54,473 bases of DNA, taken from NCBI RefSeq assembly GCF_003386195.1, contig NZ_QRDX01000002.1, positions 86,176-140,648 of the forward strand. The letters are read 5' to 3'. This stretch comes from Seonamhaeicola aphaedonensis (GTDB lineage Bacteria > Bacteroidota > Bacteroidia > Flavobacteriales > Flavobacteriaceae). The position numbers and the translations under genes were made by a program. Positions 7,080 through 18,800 of this stretch are shown here, in pieces; the stretch's first letter is position 1; each line of letters starts with the position of its first letter. The notes beneath the pieces were generated by a model. That model made no database searches. It was not told where the DNA came from and saw only the letters and a list, made by a program, of their open reading frames with translations.

Positions 7080-9530
7080 ATGCATAAATACCTGCTATAT
7101 TGTATACTATTTTTATATACGCTACAAATCAGCCATTCTCAAGAGAATGGTGTTGTTGCATTAGACCTACCTGTAAGAAATTCTTTGAAGTTTAACAGAC
7201 ATGCTGTAAATCCTACCTTTAGTTTTGTTAGAGAACAAAACAGGTATATAACTTTTACAAATAAAAGACAATGGGTCCAATTTGATAATGCACCACAGAC
7301 TTTTTTATTTGGTTATTCTGGACGGTTTAGTGAAAATATAGGACTGGGAGTAAGTCTTTTTCAACAAGACTATGGTGTACAAACGACCTTTGGTGGTATT
7401 TTAAATTTTGCTTACAATGTGTCACTTAATAGAGAGAGTAATTTAACTTTCGGGCTTAATGTAGGTGCGTATCAAAGTGGTATTAATGAAGGAAACGTCA
7501 TTATAAATGAACCTGACCCAACGCTTCAAAATATACCAAAAAACTTTTTGTTAACCCTAAACCCAGGTATTAATTATGGTACTGGTTTTTTTGACTTTGG
7601 CTTTTCGGTAAATAATTTAGTTTCTTATAATTTGAATAGTTCAAAGTTAATAGAAGAAAACCCTGCTCAGAGTTTACAGGCTCATATTATGTATACGGGC
7701 TATGTGAATAGTAGAGGTTTTTTTGATGAAAGCAAATTTTCCAGTCTATTTAGGTCTGAATTCAGAAAAGATAAAACAGTCTTATCTGGATTAGCTATGT
7801 TGTCAATTCCAAAGGGACTTTGGGGTCAAATAGGATATAATACATTATATGGAGCCTCTGTAGGAGTTGGTATTAATATAAGCGAACAAATTGCCATAGA
7901 ATATAATTATGAGCAATCTATGGGGGATTTAGTTGAGTTTGGTAGTTCACATGAAGTTACATTGGCATATAGATTTAAGAACCAAAGATTTAATTATAGT
8001 GGGGATGATGAAGAAAAATCTGTTTTCACATCTTCAAGAAAAGTAAGGCGAGTTCTTGCTAGTAAAAATCCAACTAAAAAAACAGGATCAGCTACTCCAG
8101 GTGGATTAAAGTCGAGAAGAGTTAAACAGGAGAAAGAAAGTAGTACACCTATTAAAGATGATGAATTAGAAAATAATGACGTTGATCCAGTAGATGTGGC
8201 TAATTTAGAAGAAGAGAATCGAAAAGTAGAAGAGGCCGCTAAGCGTGAAGCAGAAAGAATAGCACAAGAAGAAGCAAATAGGATAAAGCTTGCAGAAGAA
8301 GCTAAAGCGCAAGCAGCAATAGAGTTACAAGAAAAACGCGAAGCTGAAGCCAAAGCCAGAGCGCTTGCTCTAAAGCGTAAAAAAGAAGCAGAAGCTAAGG
8401 CAAGAGAAGAAGCACGTTTAGAAGCTGAAGCTAAAGAGAAAGCTAGACTAGAGGAAGAAAAACATAAAGCCGAAGCAGCTGCAAGGCTTGAGGCCGAAAG
8501 AATTAAAGCAGCAGAGGAAGAAAAAGCACGATTAGAAGCAGAAAGATTACAGGCGGAAAAAGAAGCCTTAGAGCAGGTTAAGCGAGAAGAGGTAGAGGCC
8601 ACTTCTCAATTAGAAGCGCAAGTTATTAAGAAGGATAGTTTACAGCAGCCAGAAATAGATGATGAAACTCTTAAGTCAATTAATGATTTAAATCAAATGG
8701 CTGAAGCATCAAAAAATATACAAAATTTGTTGATTGATAGGTTATCTGATAAAGTTAACATCAAACAACAAGATTTAGATGATTTAAAAGAGGAAAATGA
8801 TTTAAGTGAACAAGGAATTTATGTGGCGCCTAAACCATTTAAGAGTATTAGTGCTGAAAATTCTGAAATAGAGTCTATTAAAAACGAAATAGATAAGGTC
8901 ATTGAAGAACAGGAAATCAAAATTCAGGAGTTGGAAGCTGTTCTTATTAAACGAAAAGGAAAGAAGCGAGATAAATTAGATCCTTTATCTGCTAGTTATT
9001 TGAAAACTATTGAGGAATTAAAGGCAGAGCGATTAAAAACCATAAGAATTAAGGAAAACTTGGTTGCTAATTTAGAAACAATCAATAAAGCTACCGAGAT
9101 TGAAAGAAAACGCAGAATTAAACGAGCTGCCTATCAAAATCAGCAAGATAGATATGAAAAAGATAGAGTTGCTCTAGAACAAATTAAGAAGTTTACAGAT
9201 CCTAGTAATGAACCATTAAGTGAAGAAGATTTTGATTTTGGTGAAGAGCAAAGTGATAGTATTAAAATTATTAAGGATGTTAGTAATGAGGAAAACGGAT
9301 TTTATATGGTTATTGCGGTTCATGATTCAGAAGAAAAAAGAGATGAATTTTTGAGAAAAGCGGTTGCAGCAGGTCAGCTCAATATTAACTTTTTCTTTGA
9401 TGTGAATTCAAACAAGTATTTTATATACTACGAGAAGTTTGATTACATAGATGGAGCAAAAAATGCTTTAGAAGCTAAAGGAGATAAACCGTATAATGGT
9501 AATATGTCCATTGTTAAAATAGAAAATTAA
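7080..9530 (+). CDS. sprD: SprD-like protein: PorP/SprF-like barrel, coiled coil, SPOR-like end
   Basis: The ATG at 7080 is preferred over an in-frame TTG at 7068 because it gives a normal signal peptide (MHKYLLYCILFLYTLQISHSQ) and follows the sprC stop by one base. Residues about 20-310 resemble the PorP/SprF family, with DLPVRNSLKFNRHAVNPTFSFV and a row of amphipathic beta strands. A basic linker follows, then a long alanine-, glutamate- and lysine-rich coiled coil (about 380-545), another helical segment (about 560-730), and a compact end (FYMVIAVHDSEEKRDEFLRK to the C-terminus) that looks like a SPOR peptidoglycan-binding fold. A barrel joined to a wall-binding domain would tether an outer-membrane partner of the adhesin to the cell wall; this is inference. 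A strong terminator follows the stop. Confidence 0.7.
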   Translation: MHKYLLYCILFLYTLQISHSQENGVVALDLPVRNSLKFNRHAVNPTFSFVREQNRYITFTNKRQWVQFDNAPQTFLFGYSGRFSENIGLGVSLFQQDYGVQTTFGGILNFAYNVSLNRESNLTFGLNVGAYQSGINEGNVIINEPDPTLQNIPKNFLLTLNPGINYGTGFFDFGFSVNNLVSYNLNSSKLIEENPAQSLQAHIMYTGYVNSRGFFDESKFSSLFRSEFRKDKTVLSGLAMLSIPKGLWGQIGYNTLYGASVGVGINISEQIAIEYNYEQSMGDLVEFGSSHEVTLAYRFKNQRFNYSGDDEEKSVFTSSRKVRRVLASKNPTKKTGSATPGGLKSRRVKQEKESSTPIKDDELENNDVDPVDVANLEEENRKVEEAAKREAERIAQEEANRIKLAEEAKAQAAIELQEKREAEAKARALALKRKKEAEAKAREEARLEAEAKEKARLEEEKHKAEAAARLEAERIKAAEEEKARLEAERLQAEKEALEQVKREEVEATSQLEAQVIKKDSLQQPEIDDETLKSINDLNQMAEASKNIQNLLIDRLSDKVNIKQQDLDDLKEENDLSEQGIYVAPKPFKSISAENSEIESIKNEIDKVIEEQEIKIQELEAVLIKRKGKKRDKLDPLSASYLKTIEELKAERLKTIRIKENLVANLETINKATEIERKRRIKRAAYQNQQDRYEKDRVALEQIKKFTDPSNEPLSEEDFDFGEEQSDSIKIIKDVSNEENGFYMVIAVHDSEEKRDEFLRKAVAAGQLNINFFFDVNSNKYFIYYEKFDYIDGAKNALEAKGDKPYNGNMSIVKIEN

Positions 9531-9897
9531 TTTTTACTATAGTATGAATATTTTAAAATCGAGTAGAGTTTCTACTCGATTTTTTTATATCATAAGGTGA
9601 ATGTTAAATAAGTTAACTTTATAAACAAACCCATATTGTAATATATATATTACAAATAAAACATCATGAAGCGCTTAAAAGCATTAAAATATCGATGAAA
9701 AGCATTAAAATATGTAAATTTACTTCTTAGTTATAAAAAAAAACACGATATTTACCTCGTTTAAATGCTGTTTATTAAGGTTGAATGACCTATTTCAGCA
9801 AAATATACATGCATATTCAACTAAATTTTATAAGAATATAACAAAGTGTATTTCCTTTTGTAGCCTCAATAAAAGGGAATAAAATAAAAAAATTAGC
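9531..9897. other. Intergenic region between sprD-like gene and sprB
   Basis: A 367-bp AT-rich gap. It starts with an intrinsic terminator (9555-9588) and then has a direct repeat AAAAGCATTAAAATAT (two copies between 9676 and 9720). No exact TAnnTTTG box was found before sprB, but the terminator implies that sprB has its own promoter here. Confidence 0.6.
9555..9588 (+). terminator. Strong intrinsic terminator between sprD-like gene and sprB
   Basis: A perfect 13-bp stem, AAAATCGAGTAGA at 9555-9567 with TCTACTCGATTTT at 9571-9583, has a 3-base loop and runs into a T tract. It lies 24 bases after the sprD-like stop codon. Confidence 0.92.
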
Positions 9898-12800
9898 ATG
9901 AAAAAAACTACTTATGTAAGCTATAGACTTGTTGTTATACTTCTTTTGTTTGGTATTCAGTTGTCTGCCCAAACTTACGAGCCTTTTTCCCTGAGAAAAA
10001 ATGTGGAAGTACGAGGTAGTATGCTTGTAGTGGGTAATGCTACGCTTGGAGAAAGTAATAATGATTTTAATGACCTTACTAAAGACAATCAGGATATTTC
10101 TATGCAATATATTGATATTGATAGTGATGCCTCTACCTTTAGTTCAAGTAGTGCAGATCTGTCACTACATTTACAACCAGATGGTAGTGCAACAACATGT
10201 TATAGGGTTGCATACGCTGGGTTGTACTGGGGGGCTATATTACAGAGTGGTAGTAGGTCAGATATAAATCAAGTCAAATTTAAATTACCTGGAAGTACTA
10301 ATTATACCGATATTACTGGTGAAATTATTTATGATGCCATAGCCAGTCCCATTATAGCAGAAACTGGTGAACCAGGAAATACACCTTATGCTTGTTATGC
10401 TGAAGTAACTGATTTGTTGACAGGACTTTCTAATGTAGAGGGAACTTATACCGTTGCAAATGTGACATCTAGTTTAGGTTTAAACAATTCAACAGGTCTA
10501 GCAGCAGGGTGGACCTTAATCGTCATTTATGAGGATCCTAACCTGCATACAAAATCATTTAATATTTTTGATGGATTTAGCCATATATATAATGGGCACC
10601 AAGAAACGGTTCCTGTGACAGGCTTTGCTACACCTCCTGCTGGAAATATTGATTTGCAATTTGCTTATGCTGCTTTGGATGGTGATAGAACAAAACGAGC
10701 CACTAAGTTGGAAATTAATGGTAAAGAGGTGACCACACCATTAAGATCAGCCAATAAGTTTTTTGGCTCCGTAATAGAAAATGAAAATGGAGTGTCTCAC
10801 CCAAGAGTCCCATACAGTGATAATACTTTAGGATATGATACAGGGTTTTTGGAAATACTTAATTCGGAGCCCGAGTTTATTAAGAATGGAGATACCTCAG
10901 CCGATTTTAGATTACAAGTAGCTAGAGGGCAGGCAGACCCAATATTTGCTTTTCTAGGGGCATTTGCAGTAGATATCATTGCTCCAGATATTCATTTAAC
11001 CAAGGTAGTATTAGATACTTCTGGAGATGATATTGATGGAGATGATGTGTATTTAGGAGACCAATTATTCTATGAAATAACTTATCAAAGTGTAGGTAAT
11101 GATAATGTTACCGAGTTTACTATTAAAGATGTACTGCCAGATAATATTGTTTTCGATCCAACTACCGATATAGATTTAACCAATGCAGGAGGAGCAACAT
11201 TGCAATCTTGGGATCCAGTAACAAGAACACTAATTTTTAGCATCCCAGATCAGTCGGTTGAAGTTGATGATCCTGCTTTTGTTATTCGTTTGGCTGTTCA
11301 GGTGGTACCAAACTGTTATGATTTAAGTCAAGCTTGTTCTAATGAAATTATGAACCAAGCTTTTGCAACTTATAGAGGAGTGATTAACCCAACTATAATT
11401 GAAGAAGAAGGAAGCTTTGCTACGGTAGAGTGCTTAGGAGTTCCGGGGTCTACAAACTTTATTGTAGATATATCCGATTGTGATTTTACAAGAACTGAAA
11501 TATTATGTGGATCTAGTGTTGTTTTAACAGCAGCTTCTGGATATGATAACTATTCGTGGTCTACCAGTCCAACTGGAACACCTGTAATAGGTACAGGGCA
11601 AACCTATACGGCTACTGAAGTGGGAACTTACTACGTAACCAATACAACAACTTCAACCTGTATTTCTATTCAAGAAGCTATAACGGTAGCTCTTTATGGA
11701 ACCACACAAACTAACCCAGTTATTCCCTATGCAGATCAAGTTGTTACTTGTCCTAATGACGGGAAACAATTACCATACATTTTCTTGTGTGGAGCTAATG
11801 AAACAAGAACAATAAATACAGGAATTAGTGATGCGGCATCAATAGTATGGGAGCAATTAGATGAAAATAGCTGCCCTGCAATGACAATAGATGATTGTGC
11901 TAATGAAAATGATGCCTGTACATGGAGTCAAGTAGCAACTGGGCCAGATTATACAGCAAATGCAGCAGGCGAGTTTAGGTTAGTTATTACTTATCCAGGT
12001 GGTTGTTTTAGTGTTTTCTATTTTAATGTGTACCAAAACTTATTAAACCCAACCATATCTGCTGAAGATATTATTTGTACAACACTAGGAAGTGTAACCG
12101 TTGGCGGTGTGCCTTCTGGCTATGAATATAGCTTGGATCCTAATGGTACATATCAATCATCCAATACGTTTGCCGTAAATACACCTGGGTATTATACAGT
12201 TTACATTCAACAAACTGTAGCCGACTCGTTTCCATGTACTTTTCAAACACCTAGCATATATGTGAGACAACGTGATGCCAACTTAACTACAGTAGTTACT
12301 CAGCCCGATTGTAATGGGGATAAAGGCAGTATTCAATTACAAGTAAACGATGCGCTTCCACAATATTATTATAGTCTATCTCAAGGAGGTACTTTAGTTA
12401 ATAGTGTAGGCCCTATTATGGATAGTAATTACACATTTGCAGATCTAAATCCAGGAACATATACATATACGGTAACTACTGATGATGGTTGTATTTTTAC
12501 TGGTGATATCGACATAATTAGTCCTCCAGTAATTACTGTAACAGCTGCTTTAACTCAACCTTTAACCTGTACCGATGGTGAAATAACCATTTATCCGGTT
12601 GGCGGTACACCACCTTATAACTATTTTATCAATAGTACAACGGTGTCCCAAGATTATCCAGAATATATAGTTACAACAGCTGGAACATACAACATTACGG
12701 TTATAGATTTCAATGGGTGTGAAGCTTCAACATCAATTACTGTTGATGAGATTTTACCTCCAGAATTTAATATTAACCAAAATAACATCTTGTGTGCCGA

Positions 12801-15800
12801 TGACCCAAATAGTGGTTCAATAACTGTAAATGTAGTCAATGCCAATGGTAATGGTTTGATGTATAGTATTGATGGGGGAACTACTTTTGTGAGCTCAAAT
12901 GTATTTTCAGGGCTTTCTGCTGGTAGTTATGATGTCGTAGTACAATATTCTTATGACACTGATATATGTGCCACTGTAGCACAAACTATCACCATAACTA
13001 CGCAAGCCCCAATAACAGGAACGGCTACATTAACAACACCGTTAACTTGTACCACGAGTGGGGTGATTACGATATCGGGTGTAACAGGAGGAACGTCACC
13101 GTATGAATATAGTATAGATGGGGTAAACTTTCAAGTAGGAAATACATTCTCTGGATTAACTAATGGAACTTATACAGTTACTGTAAGAGACGCCAGTGGT
13201 TGTTCTTCAGCATTAGCTCCTATTACAATTGATGCTTTAGATCCGCCAACCGATATGGCTTTTAGTAGTACACCTTTAACTTGTCCGTCAAACACTTCAG
13301 ATGTGACCATCACAAGTATAATAGGAGGTACAGCGCCTTTAGAGTACCAAATCATGGCGCCATCAGGATTAGCAACAGCTTACCAGTCCTCAAATATATT
13401 TACTGGATTGGCACCAGGTACTTATACCTTCCAGATAAGAGATGCCAATGATTGTACTTATAGTGAAAGCTTTACTATCGATCCATTACCAGCATTAACA
13501 GTAGTGGGACAAGCTTTAAGTAATGTCACTTGTTTTGGAGCCTCAGATGGCTCAGCTCAATTTACGGTTTCGGGAACATCAGGGTTCACCTATACTATAA
13601 ATGGAGGAGCATCTACAGCGGGAGCTTCACCAATTAGTTTAAGCGGATTGGCTTCAGGTAATTATGTCATAGTTATCACAGATACAACCACAAATTGTAC
13701 AGCAACAGATACATTAAGCATAAGTGGACCACCATCTGCATTAATAGTTTCAGCAACAGAATCGCCAATTACTTGTAACGCTGATGGTAGTGTAATAATA
13801 AATGCATCAGGTGGTTGGGGTAGTTATAGTTATGAACTGGAACAACCTGATAGTACTGTTTTAGGACCTCAGGGAAGCATTATGTTTGGAGGACTAACCC
13901 AATCAGGAATTTATACGATCACGGTTACCGATGCCAATAGTTGTACTGTTACAACGACTTTTAATTTAAGCTCTCCAAGTAATCCAACTGCAACAATAAT
14001 CAACGCCGATTACTGTTTTGATGGGACGAATGCTTCTTCCTTTGAAGTAAGTGCTTCAGGGGGTAATCCGCCTTATGAGTATAGTATTAATGGAAGCGTG
14101 TACCAATCAAGTCCCATTTTTTCAAACTTAATACCTGGTACTTACGATATTACGGTTAGAGATGCTTTTGGCTGTACTTTTGCCTTGCCTACAGAAACTA
14201 TTGCAGATCAAATAACTGCTTCGGCTAGTTTAATCAAAGGATTGGATTGTACAGTAAACCCAGACGCAGAAGTTGACGTTTCGGTTTCAGGGGGTACAGC
14301 ACCATATACTTATGAAATGTCATTTAACGGAGGTGCATTTTCAGTTACGGGAAATCCAACATATGTCTATAATAATACACAAATAGGAGATTATCAATAC
14401 AGAGTTACTGATGCTTTAGGCTGTGTGGCGTTAACCAATGTGGTGACTATACAACCTATTACAAATCCATCTGCTATAGCTACAGCCACGGATGTATTCT
14501 GTAACGGAGATGCCAGTGGTATTGTATCTATTGATATTGATGAAACGCTAGGAGTGCCACCTTATTTAGTAAGTTTTAATGGTTCAGGTTTTACTTCACA
14601 AACTGTATATAACGGACTAACTACTGGATCATACAATTATATTGTACAAGATGCTAATAGTTGTGTGTTTAATGGTTCAGTAACGGTTAATGAACCCAAT
14701 GCTATTACATTAGGGTCAGAAATAATTACACCTATTACATGTGGTGTTGGAGGTAATGTACTTGGTGCTATTCAGATTTTGAATATAACTGGAGGTGTAC
14801 CTAATTATACTTATACGCTTTTAAATAGTTCTGGAGCAGTAGCTACTACGTCTTCAACGAATCCATTTGGACCTACACCAAATGACAATGTTATATTTAA
14901 TGATTTAACTTTTGGGAGCTATTATTTAAGAATTATAGATGGTAATGGCTGCGAGTATAACTTCGGCCCTTATTTGGTAGCTTCTGATGTAGATAATTTG
15001 GATATCAACACCAGTGCGGGAGGAACCTGTATAGCTGGTGTTTCTTATAATATAGAAATTATTAATGGTACAGGGCCTTTTAGAGTTCGTATTTATGATG
15101 GTACTACAACTTTCAGTCCGACTGATGGCGTTACGCCTAATGGATTGCCAGTTTCTAATGTTTCGCCTAACGAAAGGAACCACCAGTTTTCTGGTTTATT
15201 GTTTGATGTAAGCTATGTTTTTGAAGTATTAGACACTAGTACTGGATGTACTTATATAGAACAAGTACCCGCCATTCCAAGTCCATCTTCTATAGCAGTA
15301 ACGGGAACACCTACAGATGTTACCTGTTATGAATTACCAGCTTTAAATAATGGTAGTTTTGATTTTACAGTTACAGGCTATGATGGTGCAGACTTGACTT
15401 GGGAAGTATTCGAAAACCTGACCAATACCACTACTGGAATTACTGGAAGTGTTCTTGGTTTAGGAGGTGCAAATTATAGTGACAGTGTATCTGGACTGGC
15501 TCCAGGAGATTACTACTTGTTAGTTTCTGAAACGGATCTAGGCTCAACGCAATGTACAGCGATTGTGAATTTCCAAATTAAAGAACCAACAGAGTTAATA
15601 CTTGCCGAGGTGACCAACATAAATGCTAACTGTAACCAAGATGCACAAGTTGCTGTAAACGCTGGTGGTGGTACACCCCCTTATGAATATGCTTTTGTAG
15701 TTGATGGTACTATACCCAGTGCAGGTGATTGGACGTCAAGTAGCTTAGCTTTCTTAGATCCAACAGCAAGTAACGATTGGGATGTTTATGTGCGCGATTT

Positions 15801-18800
15801 AAATGGATGTAACATTGCTCTACCACTTGATGTTACAATTACAGATGATACATTACCAACAGTAACAGTACCTGCTATAGCAGACGACCAATGTACTTCA
15901 TATGGTGGTTCTTATACTTTTACCGCTGTACCCGGTGGAGGCGAAGTAACACCTGTTACTTACAGTATTGATGGTGTAAATTTCCAATCAAGCACTACCT
16001 TTATAGTTTCAACTCCGGGTACCTATACCGTAACTATTCGTGACGGAAATGGTTGTACGGCAACAGATTCAATCACTATTTATCCGCCCATACAAATTAA
16101 TGCTCAGGTATCAGCATTGCCTTCCTGTAACAATAACGATGGTATTATTACCGTAACAGGTTATGGTGGTTCTGGAAATTACACTTATGAAATCACCTCA
16201 GGACCTATTTTATCAGGACCACAAGTATCTAATGTATTTAATAGTCTGCCAAGTGGGACTTTTACCATAACTATAGCTGATACAACAACGGCTTGTACAG
16301 ACCAAATAGATGTTATTTTGGATGCTGCAACTCCAGTTATATTTACACCTGTTGCTACCAACGTGAGTTGTAATGGAGGAAACGATGGTACTATTACTGT
16401 AAACTTAGCAGCAAGTAATGATAATCCGCCATACATTTATGAGATTACTTCAGGACCTGTACTCATGGGAGCACAAAATTCGAATATTTTCACAGGCTTG
16501 CCAGCTGGAACTTATGATATTACGGTAACTTCAGGTAGAAATTGTATAACCACGGAACCTGTTGTTATTGGGGAACCATTGCTATTAGGGGTTTCGGGAT
16601 TGGCAACCGATTTTGCTTGTGCACCAGATAACTCAGTGAATACATCAACGCTTACTATTACCGAGAGTGGAGGAACTGCTCCATTTGCTTATAGTATAGA
16701 TGGTATCAACTATTTTACTACCAATACATTTAATATCATAGATACAGGCAGTGTTCAAACCATTGATATCTATGTAAGGGATGCTAATGGTTGTACAGCA
16801 TCAAGTTCTGTAAATATTAACCCGTTACCAGCATTAAATATGGCTTCAGCAGCTATAGCCACACCAATAGATTGTAACAATACAGGAACGGTTTCAATAT
16901 CTGTTACAGGAGGTTCGGGTAATTTTAGCTATCAACTATTGCCTAGTGGTACGTCTCAAGTTTCAAATACGTTTACTATTACAGCCCCAGGAACCTATTA
17001 TTTCCAAGTTAATGATTTAGATACCGGATGTAGTATTGATACTCCTGCATTGACAATCGCTCCTTTTGATATTATAGAAGCAATAGCTACAGCAACAACA
17101 GCAATAACTTGTTTTGGAGATAACAATGGTGCATTCGAGTTTAGTGTAAATGGTTATTCCGGAGCATATAATTATGAAGTATTTAATAGTTCAGGAGTAT
17201 CTGTGAGTGGTGTTTTGGCTGGTAATACATCTACGAATCCTCAAGTAGTGAACGGAATGAATGCTGGTAGTTATTATGTTGAAATTACAGAAACAGCAAG
17301 TCCGTTCTGTTCAACTACAACAAATATGATTACTATAGATTCACCTATAACGGCATTGATGCTTTCATTGTCCGAAACATCTAATGTAACCTGTAATGAC
17401 AATCAAGGTACTATAACGGCTATAGCCAGTGGTGGTTGGGGTGATTATCAATATGAATTAACTGGAACCGCAACCGTGCCCTATTCATCAAATGGAACGT
17501 TTACAAACCTTACGGCTGGATCTTATATAGTTAATGTGATGGATGCTGGAGGCTGTATCGTTTCAGAAAATATAACCCTTAATTTGCCAACCCCCATAGA
17601 TGCAACAATCTTAGCTACACCAACATTATTAAACTGTTTTGGAGATGCTAATGCTACCATTACCATAAATAATGTTACTGGAGGGCAAGGTGGTAATTAT
17701 AGTTATACACTGAATATGATTGCCCCAACAGTGAGTACTTCGGGTCCACAAACGTCACCAGTATTTAATGGATTGGGTGCTGGAACTTATAATGTTACAG
17801 TAACCGATGGTTATAACTGTTCATATACAACACCAGATGTAGTAATAGATGAGCCGACACAAATAATAGCTTCGTTGGTAGCTACAAGCACACAAACCTG
17901 CGTAAATGATGCCACACTCACCTTGAGTGCAACTGGAGGCACAGGAACCTATGAGTATAGTAATACAGATACTTTTACAACAGTATTGGGTTCTTTCAAT
18001 AGCTCAATAACCTTCCCTGTAAGTCCAGGAACCTATGAATATTACATAAGAGATGCTAATGGTTGTGTGGCCAGTGTTTCTAATAGCATTACTATAGAAC
18101 CAATAGACCCATTGACTATTAATCTGGACATAACCAACGCAACGGTTAACTGTGCTGGAGATTCAACAGGTGTTATCGTAGCCGAGGCGCAGGGTGGTTT
18201 AGGAAATTATATTTATACCTTACAGGATGGTTCTGGAAATGATATCCTTGGAGCCATACAAAACAGTCCAGGTGTCTTTACTGATTTACCAATTGGAACC
18301 TACCAAGTACATGTAGAAAGTGTTGATTGTGAGGTAACTTCAGCTACTGTAATCATCACAGAACCTTCAGAACCATTAGTGGCACAATTTACGGTAACCG
18401 ATATTACTTGTAATGGTGAAAATGATGGAATTATTGAAGTCTTGGCTTCTGGTGGAACAGGTATTATTAAGTATGCTATTACGCCTAGATTGGATCAATT
18501 TTTTGATGAACCTTTATTTGATGAATTGGCTTCAGGATTTTACGATATTATAGTTCAAGATGAATTAGGATGTTACGTCTTACTTGAAGATATTGAAGTT
18601 GTTGAAGCTGCTCCCGTAATCTTGAGCATTGTACAAAACTCTATATTGCCCGAGGTTTGTGAAGGTGATATGAATGGGGAGTTTAGTATAGATATTTCAG
18701 GAGGAAGCTTACCATATAGTGTAGCTTTAGATGACATTAATGGTGCTTATACTATGGGCGCACCAACACAGACTATATTTGATTTTACTGGATTAAACGG

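Noticed and set aside
7994-8602. 202-codon serine/alanine-rich minus-strand frame
   Set aside because: It is the antisense of the Glu/Ala/Lys-rich coiled coil of the SprD-like protein; the composition follows from the complementary codons.
9817-10107. Minus-strand 96-codon frame at the sprB start
   Set aside because: It overlaps the sprB signal-peptide region and has no family features.
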